This document shows, piece by piece, positions 46,156-54,967 of a stretch of 64,000 nucleotides of DNA (positions are counted from its first letter, which is position 1; every line of letters begins with the position of its first letter). The position numbers were made by a program, and so were the translations under genes. The notes beneath the pieces were generated by a model. That model did not search any database, was not told where the DNA came from, and saw nothing but the letters and a program-made list of their open reading frames with translations. The stretch is from Halobacillus litoralis (GTDB taxonomy: Bacteria > Bacillota > Bacilli > Bacillales > Halobacillaceae), in assembly GCF_020524025.1 (NCBI RefSeq), contig NZ_JAIVKN010000006.1:1-64000 (forward strand). The letters run 5' to 3'.

Positions 46156-47029
46156 AGCCCGCACCTCCCATTTCATAGATAAATATTTCTTCTAACGTCA
46201 ACGGTAGTCTGTCATAGACAAGAGGATGGAAGGCATGAATCGTATCTGCGACAGTTTGTTCGTTTCCTCGGACAATTAAAAGGTAGACACTCCCTCGAAC
46301 TTCCTTATGAAGGATATCCAATCCAGCTTTTGAAGCATTAAAAGTTTCGTCTTTGAATGCCACCTGAATCTTATGAACATCTGCTTTTAAATCATCCAAG
46401 TCACGTTCAAGAAGAATTTCTCCTTTATGTAAAATCCCTACATGATCGCAAAGGTCTTCTACTTCACGTAAATTGTGAGAAGAAATCAAGACGGTCATTT
46501 CACGCTCAGCTACATCTTGAACAATCAGGTTTCTTACCTTCTGCCTCATGACCGCATCTAAACCATCAAACGGTTCATCAAGGATCAGCACATCGGGCAT
46601 AGCAGAAACGGCCAGCCAGAAAGCTACTTGACGCTGCATACCTTTGGAAAATTGGCTGATTTTCTTTTTTTCATCCAGGTGAAAGATCTTCTTCATCTTT
46701 TCGTAGCGTTCTTCATTCCATCCCGGGTACATAGAACGATAAAAATCAGCCATCTGTCTTGTTGTATACTGTGGAAGAAAATATAGGTGATCTGAGATAA
46801 AAACCATTTTTTCTTTTACGCGACGATTCTCAAAAATTTCACCCTCCAGAATACGAACATCCCCGCGATCCTGTTTAAGTATACCTGCGAGTATCCTCAT
46901 CAGCGTTGTTTTACCCGCCCCGTTTGAACCTAGCAGGCCATAAATGGATCCTTTTTGAACGTGAAAGGTAACATCATTTAAGATTTCTGTTTTATTAAAC
47001 GATTTATGGATATTACGTACTTCAATCAT
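46130..47029 (-). CDS. ABC transporter ATP-binding protein (YtrB-like), 299 aa
   Basis: Nucleotide-binding subunit: Walker A GSNGAGKTT (34-42), signature FSKGMQRQVA, Walker B VLILDEP with FDGLD, switch His in SSHNLRE. The end (about 215-299) is the extra C-terminal domain usual in YtrB relatives. ATG 47029 overlaps the gntR stop by eight bases and has AAGGAGG upstream; an earlier in-frame ATG at 47053 lacks a site. In B. subtilis YtrB pairs with YtrC/D, induced by some wall antibiotics. Confidence 0.88.
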   Translation of the reverse strand: MIEVRNIHKSFNKTEILNDVTFHVQKGSIYGLLGSNGAGKTTLMRILAGILKQDRGDVRILEGEIFENRRVKEKMVFISDHLYFLPQYTTRQMADFYRSMYPGWNEERYEKMKKIFHLDEKKKISQFSKGMQRQVAFWLAVSAMPDVLILDEPFDGLDAVMRQKVRNLIVQDVAEREMTVLISSHNLREVEDLCDHVGILHKGEILLERDLDDLKADVHKIQVAFKDETFNASKAGLDILHKEVRGSVYLLIVRGNEQTVADTIHAFHPLVYDRLPLTLEEIFIYEMGGAGYAFENILV

Positions 47030-47399
47030 CCTGCTTACCTCCTTCGACTTCATGGAGAAGGGCTGATATTTCCTCTGAGGTCATTCCTAAATAGATCGCT
47101 TCTGCGAATAGCTGCTTTAACTCTTCTCTCACTTTTTTTAATTCCTCCTTATTATCGACCTCACTGGAAGGGTGAACAAAACTTCCCTTACCTTTGAGGG
47201 AATAGATATATCCTTGAGATTCTAACTCACGATAGGCTTTCTGAATGGTATTCGGGTTGATCGTTAATTGTTGGGCCAACTCTCTGACAGAAGGAAGTTT
47301 TTCATCGCCCTTTAAAACATTATGAATAATCAACTGCTTCATCTTCTCCACCAGCTGCTCATAGATAGGTTTCCGGCTCCTAACGTCCAATTCAAACAT
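47022..47399 (-). CDS. ytrA: GntR-family repressor (YtrA subfamily), 125 aa
   Basis: Short GntR regulator with an N-terminal winged helix (KLPSVRELAQQLTINPNTIQ, then AYRELESQGYIYSLKGKGSFV) and only a small C-terminal dimerisation helix pair, the mark of the YtrA subfamily that controls ABC operons. ATG 47399 after GGAGGTGC. First gene of gntR-ATPase-permease-sigma. A dyad at its promoter fits autorepression. Confidence 0.88.
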   Translation of the reverse strand: MFELDVRSRKPIYEQLVEKMKQLIIHNVLKGDEKLPSVRELAQQLTINPNTIQKAYRELESQGYIYSLKGKGSFVHPSSEVDNKEELKKVREELKQLFAEAIYLGMTSEEISALLHEVEGGKQDD

Positions 47400-47426
47400 T
47401 TATGCACCTCCATCGGTGTATTTTAT

Positions 47427-47465
47427 CTGTACTAACTGTATTATTACTTCTAGTACAGTATTATA
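47427..47465 (-). promoter_or_regulatory. Operator and -10 of the ytrA-like operon
   Basis: Minus-strand TATAAT (47460-47465) with TTTCAA 16 bases upstream as a possible -35. Directly downstream lies ACTGTA-N13-TACAGT (47435-47459), nested with the arms CTGTACTA / TAGTACAG (47427-47434, 47451-47458). The 6-N13-6 dyad has the spacing I recall for the B. subtilis YtrA site (AGTGTA-N13-TACACT). Confidence 0.7.
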
Positions 47466-47753
47466 CCGAATGGGTTTTGTTTTGAAAAGGCTTTTTTGGA
47501 TAATTTTTGCTGTGAATTTTTGTAGTCCCTTCCGCTCACTTAATAGTTGAGAATATGGTTGAACAGGTTCTCAATACAGAAAGAAAAGGATCCACCTCCA
47601 CATTGAATGTCCCTGATAAATGAGGACTCGTCCTATAAGCTGTAAGAATAAACGAGAGTATTAAAGAAGAGCACTTGTTTTAGATTTCATGAAAGGTCAG
47701 TGAATTGAATACGTATAAATAGGACGAGGAACTAACAAAGAGGGTGAAAACCG
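47466..47753. other. Divergent intergenic with an extra dyad
   Basis: Contains TTGAGAA-N14-TTCTCAA (47547-47574), a 7-bp perfect inverted repeat between the two divergent promoters, and TATAAA near 47714 that may be the -10 of the DUF2935 gene. No ORF supported. Confidence 0.45.
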
Positions 47754-48554
47754 TTGAAAGATTATGCAGAACAGGCACGTTTTGAGCACTTGTTCTGGTT
47801 GCAGATTCTTGGAGATCATGCGCGCTTTATTCGAAACTCACTATGTGATTCTGAAGAAGAAACAATGAAGAAGGCGATTGAATATGTTCACTTGTGGGAT
47901 GATCTGCTTGATGAAGTCCGAGTGCAGGAGGGGCTGAATTATAAAGTTTTTTCCCGGTACGTGGGGGACAAGGCAAGGGGATTTTACCGGTTCAAACGGG
48001 ATCTTACAGGACTTTTATCACTGGGACAGGTAAACATGCTGTTGAGCACTTCTTTTCTTAATCACATGGTCAATGAATTAGAAGAATATCTTCTCGTTCT
48101 TAGCTTTCTAGCGAAAGGTGACACTCCGCCACTCTTCCATGAGCTGCACCACCACATGCTCTGGCTGATGGATGCTTCATGGCATGCTGGAGACATTTAT
48201 GACGAGATAGACGAGATTGAAAGTGAATGGAAAGAAAAAAGTAAAATGTTCCGCGATCATTTTCAGCAGTTTCACTTAAAAGCGACCGAAATGAAAGAGT
48301 ATCTACTTTTAAACCACCCCTCCTTTCCCGCCCTGCAAAAACTTAATGATGAAGCAGCTCTGGAGTTAAAACTCTTTCAAACGTTTCTCAAAGAGTTGGA
48401 AGAGATGGAGCTTGATAAAACCAGCCTTTGCCGTTCCTCCCCGTTAATGGCCGATCATATGGCGAGAGAAGAGTGTTATTATCTTTATAAGTTGGCGGAG
48501 GTGACAGATGGATGTTTTTCAGGCTGTGATCCTACAAAGCCCCGGACAGAATAA
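47754..48554 (+). CDS. DUF2935 protein, 266 aa
   Basis: All-helical, ferritin-like protein with two DUF2935 repeats. The first has EHLFWLQILGDHARFI (about 11-26), and the second carries HHMLWLMDASWHAGDI near 133. Histidine and glutamate residues in these helices probably bind metal. The end (MADHMAREECYYLYKLAE) is a further HxxxE helix. The start is TTG 47754, after GAGGGTGAAAACCG. Function of the family is unknown. Single gene with its own terminator. Confidence 0.83.
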   Translation: MKDYAEQARFEHLFWLQILGDHARFIRNSLCDSEEETMKKAIEYVHLWDDLLDEVRVQEGLNYKVFSRYVGDKARGFYRFKRDLTGLLSLGQVNMLLSTSFLNHMVNELEEYLLVLSFLAKGDTPPLFHELHHHMLWLMDASWHAGDIYDEIDEIESEWKEKSKMFRDHFQQFHLKATEMKEYLLLNHPSFPALQKLNDEAALELKLFQTFLKELEEMELDKTSLCRSSPLMADHMAREECYYLYKLAEVTDGCFSGCDPTKPRTE

Positions 48555-48555
48555 C

Positions 48556-48593
48556 AAAAGCCGTGCAGCCCATAAGGCTGCACGGCTTTTGTT
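48556..48593 (+). terminator. Bidirectional terminator
   Basis: AAAAGCCGTGCAGCC / GGCTGCACGGCTTTT perfect 15-bp stem, 5-base loop. Confidence 0.9.
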
Positions 48594-49191
48594 ATTCTTT
48601 TGATAAATTCTTATTTGGAAGGGAATAGAATTCGCGGATATAACTGTAATCTCCTGCCATTCGACCCACAGGCTTCAATTGATAAGGATTTACTTTATCC
48701 GTTTCCTGATAGACATCTTCTTGAATGTGATAACCAACAAGGGTTCCAAGAACGAGACTCCCTGTCCCTATCTCTATAACCTGGTCCAGCTCACACTCCA
48801 TATGAACAGGAGATTCTTTCACACGGGGCACCTGAACATAGTCAGCATCTTCAAAAGCCGTACCTGCCTGTTCAAACTCGTCAATATCTGGACCATAGGA
48901 TTTACTGCTCTCATGCATTTGGTTGGCTAAAGGCTCGGATACCAGGTTAATGACAAACTGCTTCATTTCTTTAATATTGGCAAGCGTATCCTTCTCCCGG
49001 TCGGATGCTCCCACAGAAAAACAGAGGGTAATGGGATCCATAGAAGCTACAGTAAAAAAACTAAAAGGAGCAAGGTTTTTAACCCCCTGCCTGCTGATGG
49101 AAGACACCCAGGCAATCGGACGGGGAACGACAGCCCCTTTAATCAATTTACTCATCTTGTGATTGTGAAACTGTTCTTTATCAATCTTCAT
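48592..49191 (-). CDS. Flavin reductase-like FMN-binding protein, 199 aa
   Basis: Split-barrel flavoprotein. Seen: VVPRPIAWVSSISRQGVKNLAPFSFFTVASMDP, spanning residues about 21-53 with the FMN-contact core NLAPFS, then DTLANI and FVINLV. This is the flavin reductase / DIM6-NTAB family, which either supplies reduced FMN or acts on small aromatics. AAAAGGAGAGG precedes the start. Partner oxygenase not present. Single gene. Confidence 0.82.
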   Translation of the reverse strand: MKIDKEQFHNHKMSKLIKGAVVPRPIAWVSSISRQGVKNLAPFSFFTVASMDPITLCFSVGASDREKDTLANIKEMKQFVINLVSEPLANQMHESSKSYGPDIDEFEQAGTAFEDADYVQVPRVKESPVHMECELDQVIEIGTGSLVLGTLVGYHIQEDVYQETDKVNPYQLKPVGRMAGDYSYIREFYSLPNKNLSKE

Positions 49192-49330
49192 ATGTACACC
49201 TCTCCTTTTCGTATCTCTCCCTTCTATCTTACGCTAATTTCCTAATTCCCTCACGCTGTAAGGCTTTTGTTTAACATTAAATGGAAAAGGGAATATATGG
49301 TTAACTGTATTTTAGAAGGGAGATATTCTA

Positions 49331-50746
49331 TTGGGAGACGTATGGAGCACGATTAAAGAGGGAGTTTCAAGCCTATCCGACTTTTTATGGACGTACCCTT
49401 TATCCATTATTCTAATTGCCGGGGGGATATTCCTTACGATACGAATTAAATTTTTTCAATTTCGTTTTTTTGGACATGTCCTTCATCAGACCATTGGTCA
49501 AATCTTTAAGAAGACAAAGCAGAAAGGTACCATCACCCCTTTTCAGGCTTTCACCTCTGCCCTCGCCTCTACTGCAGGAGCAACCAACATTGTCGGCGTG
49601 CCGGTAGCCATATCATTTGGCGGTCCTGGTGCATTGTTTTGGATGTGGGTTGTAGCTCTTATTGGGATGGCTACAAAATACAGTGAGATTCTTCTCGGAA
49701 TGAAATATCGTGAAAAAAATAAAAAGAATATCTGGGTAGGAGGGCCGCAGTATTACATAAAGAAAGCCCTCGGGTGGAAATGGGTATCGACTGCCTTTGC
49801 ATTTTTGTTAATGATTGAATTAATTCCAAGCACGATGGTACAGTCCAATTCAATTGCTACTCAAACGGAAGGTGCCTTTGGTTGGCCGGTGGAAATTACA
49901 GGCGCAATTATGTGTGCCGCTATTGCGCTCGTTGTTTTTGGCGGCATTAAACGAATTGCAAAGGTTACAGACAAAATGGTTCCAGGTATGGTTCTCATTT
50001 ATCTTGCCATCTGTTTCTATGTTATTTTCGTAAACATAGATCAAATCCCGAACGTCTTTGGACTAATTTTCACACATGCTTTCACACCTATCTCAGCTAC
50101 CGGGGGCTTCGCAGGAGCAGCTGTTGCCCAAGGACTTCGCTGGGGTATCGCGAGAGGCTTATATTCAAACGAAGCAGGACTTGGCACAGCCCCTATTGCA
50201 CATGCAGCTGCTAAAACGGACCATCCTTCAAGGCAGGCGCTGTGGGGAATTTTCAGCGTGTTTATCGACACGATACTGATTTGTACAGTTTCAGGTATAA
50301 CTGTTCTCGTAACTGGAGCATGGACGGAAGTAGGTGGTAGTGATGCTTCGAACATGATTAATATCGCCATTGGAAGTGAGTTCGGCGATGCATTCGGCGG
50401 AAGCTTCATCACCGTATTCCTCCTGTTTTTTGTCATTACAACCATAGGAATCCTTGTCTTTTACGGAGAAAAGCAAGCCGAGTATCTCTATGGTTTAAAA
50501 GCGGCTAAATTCATGAGGATTGTTTACATTGCAGCCGTTTTCGTCGGTGCCCTTGGCGGTTTACAGTTTGTATGGCAGTTCCTTGATTTAATCCTGGCTA
50601 TGGTACTGCTTGCCAATATCATCCCGCTCCTCTTCCTGCATAAAGAAATTGCAGAGTTAACCGATGATTACGTGAATCGTGTTTATAAGAAACGAACAAA
50701 GAAACGTAAAGTTGAACTCTTTGATGAGGAAGAAGATGCCAGTTAA
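49331..50746 (+). CDS. Sodium:alanine/glycine symporter (AGCS family), 471 aa
   Basis: Membrane amino-acid transporter coupled to Na+ (or H+). Family stretch SALASTAGATNIVGVPVAI (about 77-95), the GGPGALFWMW region and GLRWGIARGLYSNEAGLGTAP are diagnostic of AGCS. About ten to eleven membrane segments and a charged C-terminus (KKRTKKRK ... DEEED). The start is TTG 49331 following AAGGGAG. Use of sodium would suit a halophile. Single gene. Confidence 0.9.
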   Translation: MGDVWSTIKEGVSSLSDFLWTYPLSIILIAGGIFLTIRIKFFQFRFFGHVLHQTIGQIFKKTKQKGTITPFQAFTSALASTAGATNIVGVPVAISFGGPGALFWMWVVALIGMATKYSEILLGMKYREKNKKNIWVGGPQYYIKKALGWKWVSTAFAFLLMIELIPSTMVQSNSIATQTEGAFGWPVEITGAIMCAAIALVVFGGIKRIAKVTDKMVPGMVLIYLAICFYVIFVNIDQIPNVFGLIFTHAFTPISATGGFAGAAVAQGLRWGIARGLYSNEAGLGTAPIAHAAAKTDHPSRQALWGIFSVFIDTILICTVSGITVLVTGAWTEVGGSDASNMINIAIGSEFGDAFGGSFITVFLLFFVITTIGILVFYGEKQAEYLYGLKAAKFMRIVYIAAVFVGALGGLQFVWQFLDLILAMVLLANIIPLLFLHKEIAELTDDYVNRVYKKRTKKRKVELFDEEEDAS

Positions 50747-50817
50747 CGAGACCCTCTTTCCTCCCAAACGAAACACACATGCGTTCCAAATTCACCAGTT
50801 AAACATGGAGAACCATA

Positions 50818-50855
50818 AAAAAACAAGCACTCCAATACGGAGTGCTTGCTTTTTA
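50818..50855 (+). terminator. Bidirectional terminator
   Basis: CAAGCACTCC / GGAGTGCTTG stem, 5-base loop, T-runs on both strands. It ends the symporter gene and the convergent hydrolase gene. Confidence 0.88.
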
Positions 50856-51434
50856 TCTTAAGAATACGTGGTCACCAATAACAGTGGTCACTTCCTTACT
50901 GCTTAAATAATCACTCTGAGCTTTATCAGGATTATAGAAGAACAGAGAATCACGATCGTACCCTTGATATGCAAAAGCCTCGCTTACTGCCTTCTTTGAT
51001 TCTGCACTGGCCTTTTGGTTAATCGTTCCATTTAACACCGGGGAGAACTGGTACCCATCATGGATGACACCATAAACAGAGTCAGGGAAAAGATCACTTT
51101 CTACCCGATTCAAAACTACTGTAGCTACGGCTACCTTTCCAGCGTAGCTTTCCCCCTTAGCTTCAGCTTCGACCAAGCGGGAGAGAAGGTCTTTTTCATA
51201 AGCACTGGGAACAACAGGAAGTTTTAATTGTTCACCTGGATAAATAGCTTCATTATTTTTGTCGTTTACAGCCTGCAGCTGCTGATAGGAAATTCCGTAT
51301 TCATTCGCAATTTTATATAATGATTCACCTTTTTGGACGGTATGCATATTTGCATGAGCAGAACTTTCAGAAGGAAATGAAAGAGTAAAGAAACACGCAG
51401 CAATCATACCTGCAATCCATATATTTTTAAACAA
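50853..51434 (-). CDS. LysM + SleB/CwlJ-type cell wall hydrolase, 193 aa
   Basis: Secreted peptidoglycan hydrolase. Signal peptide 1-27, one LysM (about 30-73: HTVQKGESLYKIANEYGIS), then the Hydrolase_2 domain (about 83-193) with LVEAEAKGESYAGKVAVATVVLNRV, whose Glu is the probable catalytic acid. This domain occurs in spore cortex enzymes SleB and CwlJ; the LysM form resembles YkvT. The start is TTG 51434, ten bases after AGGAGG; the ATG between them is followed by an early stop. Confidence 0.83.
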   Translation of the reverse strand: MFKNIWIAGMIAACFFTLSFPSESSAHANMHTVQKGESLYKIANEYGISYQQLQAVNDKNNEAIYPGEQLKLPVVPSAYEKDLLSRLVEAEAKGESYAGKVAVATVVLNRVESDLFPDSVYGVIHDGYQFSPVLNGTINQKASAESKKAVSEAFAYQGYDRDSLFFYNPDKAQSDYLSSKEVTTVIGDHVFLR

Positions 51435-51524
51435 TCTTCATCTACCTCCTTTTGTTTAACTATTACAAAGTAACACATAGAGGATAGATGCTTCATTGTT
51501 AATTCTTTCTATCATTTCCATGAA

Positions 51525-51556
51525 AAAAAGCGGCCCCGTGCGGAGAGCCGCTTTCT
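51525..51556 (-). terminator. OsmC gene terminator
   Basis: AAAGCGGC / GCCGCTTT stem with a 12-base loop and T7 on the minus strand, at the OsmC stop. Confidence 0.75.
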
Positions 51557-51558
51557 TC

Positions 51559-51996
51559 TCAGGCTTTCAGCCATTCTACATTTAACTCAATGCCGGCGGC
51601 TTTCAATGTTGTAAATACTGGACACCGCTGGTCGGTAATTTCCTGAAGTTCTTCCACCCGTTCCTGTGATTCACTTGTTTCTACTTCTGCTTTAATGTTC
51701 ACTGTATCAAAGTATGGTTTAACATCCGCTGTCCCCATCAGTCCACGCATATCAAGCGTTCCATTAATATCAAAAGAAATTCCCTGCAGATCAAACTCTA
51801 TTTCCTTAGCGACCATATTGGCGACAACAGTTTCACAACCAGCCAGGGATCCGAGCATAACAGCCAGCGGGTCAGCCCCCTGATCGGTGCCTCCCATCTG
51901 CCTGGGTTCATCTATGACGAGTTCATGCTTTCCTGCTTTTACTTCTGACTTCATTCCTTCAGATTTACTTGTTATAGCTACTTTATGTTCAGACAT
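51559..51996 (-). CDS. OsmC/Ohr family peroxidase-like protein, 145 aa
   Basis: Thiol peroxidase fold reducing organic hydroperoxides. The two conserved cysteines are in SLAGCETVVANM and DQRCPVFTTL, and the QMGGTDQGADPLAVMLGS helix fits the OsmC/YhfA branch better than Ohr. GAGGAACG lies before ATG 51996. Single gene. Substrate and reductant not known. Confidence 0.83.
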   Translation of the reverse strand: MSEHKVAITSKSEGMKSEVKAGKHELVIDEPRQMGGTDQGADPLAVMLGSLAGCETVVANMVAKEIEFDLQGISFDINGTLDMRGLMGTADVKPYFDTVNIKAEVETSESQERVEELQEITDQRCPVFTTLKAAGIELNVEWLKA

Positions 51997-52224
51997 TTAT
52001 CGTTCCTCCTTATCAGCATAGATCAAAACAAATCGATTCCATAACATCCTATACACCTTTTTTCCTAAAGGTAAACACAGACGGTTCAACCATGTAAGCT
52101 ACCTTGCACATCCAGATTTATTATTCTCTTTTAGACTCAACCTATGCTATCGTCTAAAGAGAATGCGTTTAGGGTAAGTTGGTAATGAAGACAATGTTAT
52201 TCTTTGCAAAAGCAGGTGGATTGG

Positions 52225-52806
52225 ATGCTCGATACTCACGCAAGAAAATATGTACAACCCTCTATTGATAAAACGGCTTCCTATTTTCTAAAAAAAGGAC
52301 GAACCCCCAATCAAATCACTATAGCAGCCTTGTTTATCGGAATAGCTACCAGTGTTTTTTACATTTTGGGTTACCCCGTTGCCGGCGTTGTTTTTTTATG
52401 GTTGTCTGGATATTTAGACGCTGTTGATGGCACGATGGCACGACATACAAAGACTTCTCCTTTCGGAACTGTGATGGATATCACCTTTGACAGGGTAGTT
52501 GAAATTGGTATGATTGTGGCTGTTGCTTATGTCCACCCTGAACTCCTATGGCCGCTCCTTCTACTAAGTGTCTCCATCATCCTATCGATGACGATCTTTC
52601 TTGTCGTCGGGGCCGTCTCTGAAAAAGCAGGGGTCAAATCCTTTTACTATCAGGCCGGTGCTGCTGAAAGAACAGAAGGATTTATCTTATTCAGCATTAT
52701 GCTGCTCTTTCCCAGCATACTACTCTGGTCTACGCTGTTATTTTTTATCATTGAATTATTTACAGGAATTCAGCGTTTTATAGAAGCGAAGCGAATCCTG
52801 CAGTAA
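52225..52806 (+). CDS. CDP-alcohol phosphatidyltransferase, 193 aa
   Basis: Membrane enzyme transferring a CDP-activated lipid head or tail group. The full motif is present: Asp65, Asp68-Gly69, Ala72-Arg73, Gly81, Asp85, Asp89 (DxxDGxxAR(x)7GxxxDxxxD). Five to six membrane segments. The acceptor (inositol, glycerol phosphate or other) cannot be told. The start is ATG 52225 after AGGTGG; TTG 52204 upstream is possible but has no site. Single gene. Confidence 0.83.
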   Translation: MLDTHARKYVQPSIDKTASYFLKKGRTPNQITIAALFIGIATSVFYILGYPVAGVVFLWLSGYLDAVDGTMARHTKTSPFGTVMDITFDRVVEIGMIVAVAYVHPELLWPLLLLSVSIILSMTIFLVVGAVSEKAGVKSFYYQAGAAERTEGFILFSIMLLFPSILLWSTLLFFIIELFTGIQRFIEAKRILQ

Positions 52807-52834
52807 AAAACCCGGGCATATCCCGGGTTTTTGT
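52806..52834 (+). terminator. Bidirectional terminator
   Basis: AACCCGGG / CCCGGGTT stem, 5-base loop, T5 on plus and T6 on minus. It lies between the phosphatidyltransferase gene and convergent uvsE. Confidence 0.85.
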
Positions 52835-52869
52835 CTGCCATATTCCAGCTGTATTTCCAAGCTCGTCCC

Positions 52870-53826
52870 TCATAATTCGAGCGTTGATTCCTCTATTCTT
52901 TTTACGCCGCGTATACCTGCAAAATCCTCTACAAGTTGAAATAGAGCACGATCTTTCTGTTTTGCTTCGATCATAAAATCTACAGAAGTTCCCTGCGATT
53001 TCAATTCTTCAAGCAAAGGCTTAATAAAATCTGCGTCTACATAATCAGCATGACTTCTGTATGCCTTATCAGACTTTGGTGAGGAAATATGAATTTTGGG
53101 CGGGAGCCCTAATCGATCCCATGTTTTATAAAACCGCGGCAGTATCTCACTGAGTATTTCATCCTCTGTATGATTTGCCATGTAGTGATGATAGTCAAAC
53201 ATAAGCGGGATATCCTCTTTCTCACAAATATCCAGCGTCTCAGTGGTTGTGTAGGTTTTGTCATCGTTTTCCAATGTCATTTGCCGTTTCACATGTTTCG
53301 GTAACTGCAGTAGGTTGTGGTGAAACCTTTCAACCGCTTTTGCTTTATCTCCATAGGCCCCCCCAACGTGCAGATTAATATGCCCCTCCTCATGTAACCC
53401 CATTGCTTCAAGCATGGCATAGTGGTAAGACATATCTTCTACAGCATTCGTGGTCACGTGCGGGCGATCACTTGTAAAAAGAGTGAACTGGTTCGGGTGG
53501 AAGCTCGTCCTCATCCCATGTTTCTGGACAAGCGCACCGATTTCTTTAAACAAATCACGAAACGGTTCTATATAATCCCATTCCACCTCATTGTGGGTAG
53601 CAAGAGGGATAAGCGATGAAGAAAAACGGTATAAATGGATGTCATGAGCAATATTGTGGTGAATAATACGTAAAGTTCGTTGAAGGTTCATCTCTGCAAT
53701 TTTGTGCAGCTGCTCCAAAGCAGCTTTATGTCCCAATTTTTTATACCTGGCAAAGGTCATGGTTTTGGCCGGTGTTGCTTCCCATAATTCCAGAGCGTGT
53801 GACACATAACCGAACCGAATGATCAT
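52870..53826 (-). CDS. uvsE: UV damage endonuclease UvsE, 318 aa
   Basis: TIM-barrel nuclease cutting DNA 5' to UV photoproducts, a repair route independent of UvrABC. Seen: RFGYVSHAL, RISSHxxN-like RIIHHNIAHDIHLYR, TSFHPNQFTLF, NLHVGGAYGDK, LENDD, MFDYHHYMANH and KIHISSPK, which carry the metal-binding His/Glu/Asp residues. The start is ATG 53826, eight bases after AAGGAG. A spore former exposed to sun would use it. Single gene. Confidence 0.9.
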   Translation of the reverse strand: MIIRFGYVSHALELWEATPAKTMTFARYKKLGHKAALEQLHKIAEMNLQRTLRIIHHNIAHDIHLYRFSSSLIPLATHNEVEWDYIEPFRDLFKEIGALVQKHGMRTSFHPNQFTLFTSDRPHVTTNAVEDMSYHYAMLEAMGLHEEGHINLHVGGAYGDKAKAVERFHHNLLQLPKHVKRQMTLENDDKTYTTTETLDICEKEDIPLMFDYHHYMANHTEDEILSEILPRFYKTWDRLGLPPKIHISSPKSDKAYRSHADYVDADFIKPLLEELKSQGTSVDFMIEAKQKDRALFQLVEDFAGIRGVKRIEESTLEL

Positions 53827-53982
53827 TGTAAGGACTCCTTTTTTCAAGAGATTCTACCCCTATGTTCCCCATATAAAGGGGAATTAAAATTAGAATGGAC
53901 CTTTGATGTATTCCAATTAAGGGGCGATAGGTACAATCAAGGGGGTGCTTTGTTTTGAAAGCGTTCAACCAGGATAGAAAAG

Positions 53983-54018
53983 CCAACAAAAAAAGACTGC
54001 CGGAACCGGCAGTCTTTT
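53983..54018 (-). terminator. Aldo-keto reductase terminator
   Basis: AGACTGCCGG / CCGGCAGTCT stem with minimal loop and T7 on the minus strand. Confidence 0.88.
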
Positions 54019-54022
54019 GGAT

Positions 54023-54847
54023 TTAGCGAATATTCATTTCTGATGGTTTTGGACCTTTACGCTCACCGCGATCCAGTTTATTAATGGCATCCATATCTTC
54101 CGCTGTCAGCTCAAAATCAAACACATCGAAGTTCTCCTCAATGCGTGATGGAGTTACAGATTTAGGAATGACAACCGTGTCATTCTGCAGGTGCCAGCGA
54201 ATAATAACCTGGGCAGGCGTCTTTTGGTGTTTTTCTGCAATCGATTGAACCGTATCATTTTTCAAGACTTCTCCCCCCTGCATTAATGGGCTCCAAGCTT
54301 CAAGAAGAATCCCATTTTCACGGCAGAAGTCTTTAAGTTCATTTTGAGCCAGGTACGGGTGGCACTCCACCTGGTTAATTGCTGGTTTTACATCACACTC
54401 ATCAATTAAACGCTGAAGGTGGTCAATATCGAAATTACAAACGCCGATCGCTTTAACCTTGCCGTCTTTTTGCAGCTGTTCAAGTGCTTTATAAGTTTCT
54501 ACATATTCATCATACTCAGGCGTAGGCCAGTGGATTAAGTACAAGTCCACATAATCAAGTCCCAGCTTATCAAGACTTGTTTCAAAGGCTTTCAACGTAT
54601 TCTCATACCCCTGATCTGTATTCCATACCTTAGTCGTAATAAACAATTCGTCACGAGCTACACCACTTTGACGGATCGCTTCTCCGACTTGCTTTTCGTT
54701 TCCATAAATAGCAGCTGTATCAATGGAACGGTACCCCGTTTCAATAGCCTTTGTTACCGCAGGAACCGCTTCATTTTCTTCCACTTGCCAAACACCAAAG
54801 CCTAACTGAGGCATTTCAACGGTGCTATGTAGCGTAACTGTTTTCAT
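54023..54847 (-). CDS. Aldo/keto reductase, YvgN-like, 274 aa
   Basis: NADPH-dependent carbonyl reductase. The catalytic tetrad is Asp43, Tyr48, Lys73 and His106. IPKSVTPSRIEEN is the NADPH phosphate-binding segment near the C-terminus. Similar in size to B. subtilis YvgN/YtbE, which reduce glyoxals. The start is ATG 54847, seven bases after AGGAG; the ATG two codons earlier touches that site. Single gene. The native substrate is not certain. Confidence 0.88.
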   Translation of the reverse strand: MKTVTLHSTVEMPQLGFGVWQVEENEAVPAVTKAIETGYRSIDTAAIYGNEKQVGEAIRQSGVARDELFITTKVWNTDQGYENTLKAFETSLDKLGLDYVDLYLIHWPTPEYDEYVETYKALEQLQKDGKVKAIGVCNFDIDHLQRLIDECDVKPAINQVECHPYLAQNELKDFCRENGILLEAWSPLMQGGEVLKNDTVQSIAEKHQKTPAQVIIRWHLQNDTVVIPKSVTPSRIEENFDVFDFELTAEDMDAINKLDRGERKGPKPSEMNIR

Positions 54848-54937
54848 TGTCATTCTCCTTTTCTTATCAAGGTTTACATGGGTAGTGTAGCACAGCTTTT
54901 CCCATGTAAGCTCTTATTCTGCTCATAGAACAGAAAG

Positions 54938-54967
54938 AAACTCTCTACCCATAGCAGAGAGTTATTT
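54938..54967 (-). terminator. Terminator of the SAM hydrolase gene
   Basis: AACTCTCT / AGAGAGTT stem with an 8-9-base loop and a TTCTTTC tail on the minus strand, overlapping the stop codon. Confidence 0.65.

Noticed and set aside
53955-54026. TTG-started 23-codon frame after GGGGGTG
   Set aside because: Most of it is the terminator hairpin of the aldo-keto reductase gene; too short to support.
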